A stretch of DNA of 64,000 nucleotides, taken from NCBI GenBank assembly GCA_028821575.1, contig JAPPFW010000052.1, positions 1 to 64,000 of the forward strand, read 5' to 3'. A model generated the notes under the pieces. It had not been told where the DNA came from. It ran no database searches and was given only the letters and a program-made list of their open reading frames with translations. The stretch comes from a bacterium (lineage in GTDB: Bacteria; Actinomycetota; Acidimicrobiia; Spongiisociales; Spongiisociaceae). Shown in pieces: positions 62,751 through 64,000 of the stretch (position 1 is its first letter; each line of letters opens with the position of its first letter). The position numbers and the translations under genes are program-made.

Positions 62751-63263
62751 ATGCTGGTCATCGGCATAGACCCCGGCCTGACGACGACCGGGTTCGGCGC
62801 GGTCCGCAAGGTCGGCAGCAGGGTTGAGGTGGTGGCGGCCGGCGTGATCCGCACCGACAAGGACCTGTCCGCGGCGCGGCGGCTCGACGGCCTCTACCGG
62901 GACATGACCGAGCTCATCGCGGATGTGCAGCCGGGGGTGATGGCTGTGGAACAGGTCTTCATGAACCGCAACCGGCTCACCGCCACGAGGGTGGGCCAAG
63001 CGTCCGGCGTGGTGATGCTGGCGGCGTCGCTGGCCGGGATCGACGTGTTCGAGTACTCGCCGTCGGCGGTGAAGGCGGTCGTGACCGGTGACGGGTCGGC
63101 GTCGAAAGCCCAGGTTCAACAGATGGTGGCCCGCCGGCTCGGCCTGGCCGAGGTTCCGTCTCCGGCCGACACCGCGGACGCGCTGGCGATAGCCCTCTGC
63201 CACATGCAGAGTATGGGCAACATGGTGGGACGTTTGACCGCGGTTCATGGAGGTAGGAGATGA
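62751..63263 (+). CDS. ruvC: Holliday junction endonuclease RuvC
   Basis: A 170-residue resolvase with MLVIGIDPGLTTTGFG (Asp7), VMAVEQVFMNRN (Glu), and SPADTADALAIALCHM (Asp pair). It cuts Holliday junctions made by recombination and works with RuvAB. It starts the ruvC-ruvA-ruvB operon behind the LexA box and overlaps ruvA by ATGA. Confidence 0.95.
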   Translation: MLVIGIDPGLTTTGFGAVRKVGSRVEVVAAGVIRTDKDLSAARRLDGLYRDMTELIADVQPGVMAVEQVFMNRNRLTATRVGQASGVVMLAASLAGIDVFEYSPSAVKAVVTGDGSASKAQVQQMVARRLGLAEVPSPADTADALAIALCHMQSMGNMVGRLTAVHGGRR

Positions 63264-63829
63264 TCGGTCGTCTGCGCGGTCTACTGGTGGCCCGGGCCGC
63301 CACCGGCGTGGTGATAGAGGTCGGCGGGGTCGGCTACGAGGTGAACGTCACTCCCCGCGACCAGGCGTCGCTACCCATGCTGGGCGAGGAGGTGGTCGTG
63401 CACACCCATCTGGTGGTGCGCGAGGACCTGCTGGCGCTGTACGGGTTCGAGGGGGAGCAGAGCCGCGACATGTTCCGGGTGCTGCTGGGTTCGAGCGGCG
63501 TGGGTCCGGCCCTGGCCATGTCGATCCTGGCCACGCTACGGCCCGACGAGGTCCGCATGGCAGTTGCTACCGAGGATGTGCAGGCGCTGGTGGCGGTGCA
63601 CGGGATCGGCAAGCGTACCGCCGAGAAGCTGATCCTGGAGTTGCGTCCCAAGATGGGGGCGCTCACCACCCGTTCCGCGGCATGCGGCAACCTCTCCCGT
63701 GCCCGTGAGGCGTTGGAGTCCCTGGGTTACCAGGCGGCCGAGATAAGGGAGGCGCTCGGTGAGGTTCCGACCGACGGCTCGGTGGAGGAGCTGGTCCGGA
63801 GTGCTCTACGGGTTCTGGCCCGCAGGTAG
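63260..63829 (+). CDS. ruvA: Holliday junction binding protein RuvA
   Basis: A 189-residue protein with MIGRLRGLLVARAATGVVIE, LALYGFEGEQSRDMFRVLLG, GVGPALAMSILATL, GIGKRTAEKLILELRPKM and the C-terminal RuvB-binding helices (ALESLGYQAAEIREAL). It holds the junction and loads RuvB. Confidence 0.95.
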   Translation: MIGRLRGLLVARAATGVVIEVGGVGYEVNVTPRDQASLPMLGEEVVVHTHLVVREDLLALYGFEGEQSRDMFRVLLGSSGVGPALAMSILATLRPDEVRMAVATEDVQALVAVHGIGKRTAEKLILELRPKMGALTTRSAACGNLSRAREALESLGYQAAEIREALGEVPTDGSVEELVRSALRVLARR

Positions 63830-63840
63830 GGGGGTCGGGG

Positions 63841-64000
63841 ATGCGTGAGGACGGCCTGCTGGTAGCGCAGGCGACCGGCGAGGAGCAGGTCAGCGAGGTG
63901 ATGCTGCGGCCGCGCTCCCTGGAGGAGTTCGTCGGCCAGCCCAAGATCAAGGAGAGGCTGGCCATCTCCATGGAGGCCTCCGAGACCCTCGGGCACCCCA
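63841..64000 (+). CDS. ruvB: Holliday junction helicase RuvB, 5' part
   Basis: The first 53 codons read MREDGLLVAQATGEEQ and then LRPRSLEEFVGQPKIKERLA, the standard N-terminus of RuvB. The window ends before Walker A. It is the third gene of the ruv operon, 11 bases behind ruvA. Confidence 0.93.
   Translation, partial: MREDGLLVAQATGEEQVSEVMLRPRSLEEFVGQPKIKERLAISMEASETLGHP

Noticed and set aside
1..64000. rRNA genes, complete insertion sequences, phage or plasmid origins, CRISPR arrays
   Set aside because: I looked for them and saw none; mobility is shown only by relics and repeats.

Overview
The window is high-GC, gene-dense bacterial DNA with many GTG and TTG starts, ATGA/TGATG gene overlaps and apparently leaderless promoters. 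It carries a DtxR-type metal regulator, a Tad pilus set without secretin genes, a PPOX-fold flavoprotein, and a GAAC-N4-GTTC SOS box in front of ruvCAB. This fits an actinomycetote, probably an uncultured Acidimicrobiia-like lineage; that placement is inference, not something the sequence proves.

Layout. 0.1-2.8 kb: an RND/MMPL exporter. 2.9-6.5 kb: toxin-antitoxin genes (RES/Xre, VapB with a frameshifted VapC), a Nudix hydrolase and a DUF169 protein. 6.8-11.6 kb (minus): an NMT1/Tau-type ABC importer operon with a nucleoside phosphorylase and an AraR-like GntR/LacI-type regulator. 12.0-13.1 and 24.0-25.2 kb: two broken, closely similar Fic genes forming direct repeats around an 11-kb metabolic block (ornithine cyclodeaminase-like enzyme, polar amino-acid ABC importer, amidohydrolase, HyuA/HyuB). 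25.7-30.1 kb: a defence-like island with a PD-(D/E)XK protein, a PIN toxin with a large unusual partner, two remnants of a type I restriction subunit and a hypothetical protein. 30.2-40.5 kb (minus): a catabolic-looking cluster with phosphotriesterase-like hydrolase, cupin, Opp-type peptide importer, class IV aminotransferase and acyl-CoA synthetase. 40.9-48.4 kb: PH/SHOCT membrane protein, HipBA, relics, a probable selenocysteine-containing thioredoxin-fold protein, DUF2461, PPOX and a Rieske oxygenase. 48.6-56.9 kb: mostly housekeeping genes (MFS, methyltransferase, NIF3/zinc ribbon, PlsC, AlkX-like protein, 5-formyl-THF cyclo-ligase, DtxR). 57.1-62.7 kb: a minimal Tad/Flp pilus operon. 62.7-64.0 kb: SOS-controlled ruvC-ruvA-ruvB, running off the right edge.

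The strongest unusual signal is at 44168-45322. A thioredoxin-fold gene is interrupted only by one in-frame TGA, placed where the first active-site cysteine should be (W-S-S-W-[TGA]-G-C-R). It is followed after 20 nt by a perfect 8-bp hairpin with a GG-starting loop, which matches the layout of a bacterial SECIS element. This is best read as a selenoprotein. Other signals are decayed duplicates: a deletion-bearing copy of the aminotransferase/peptide-binding-protein junction at 18163-18505, an acyl-CoA synthetase fragment at 43570-43682, two hsdR tails, and the twin Fic genes. Together they show that the accessory parts of the window have been shuffled by recombination.
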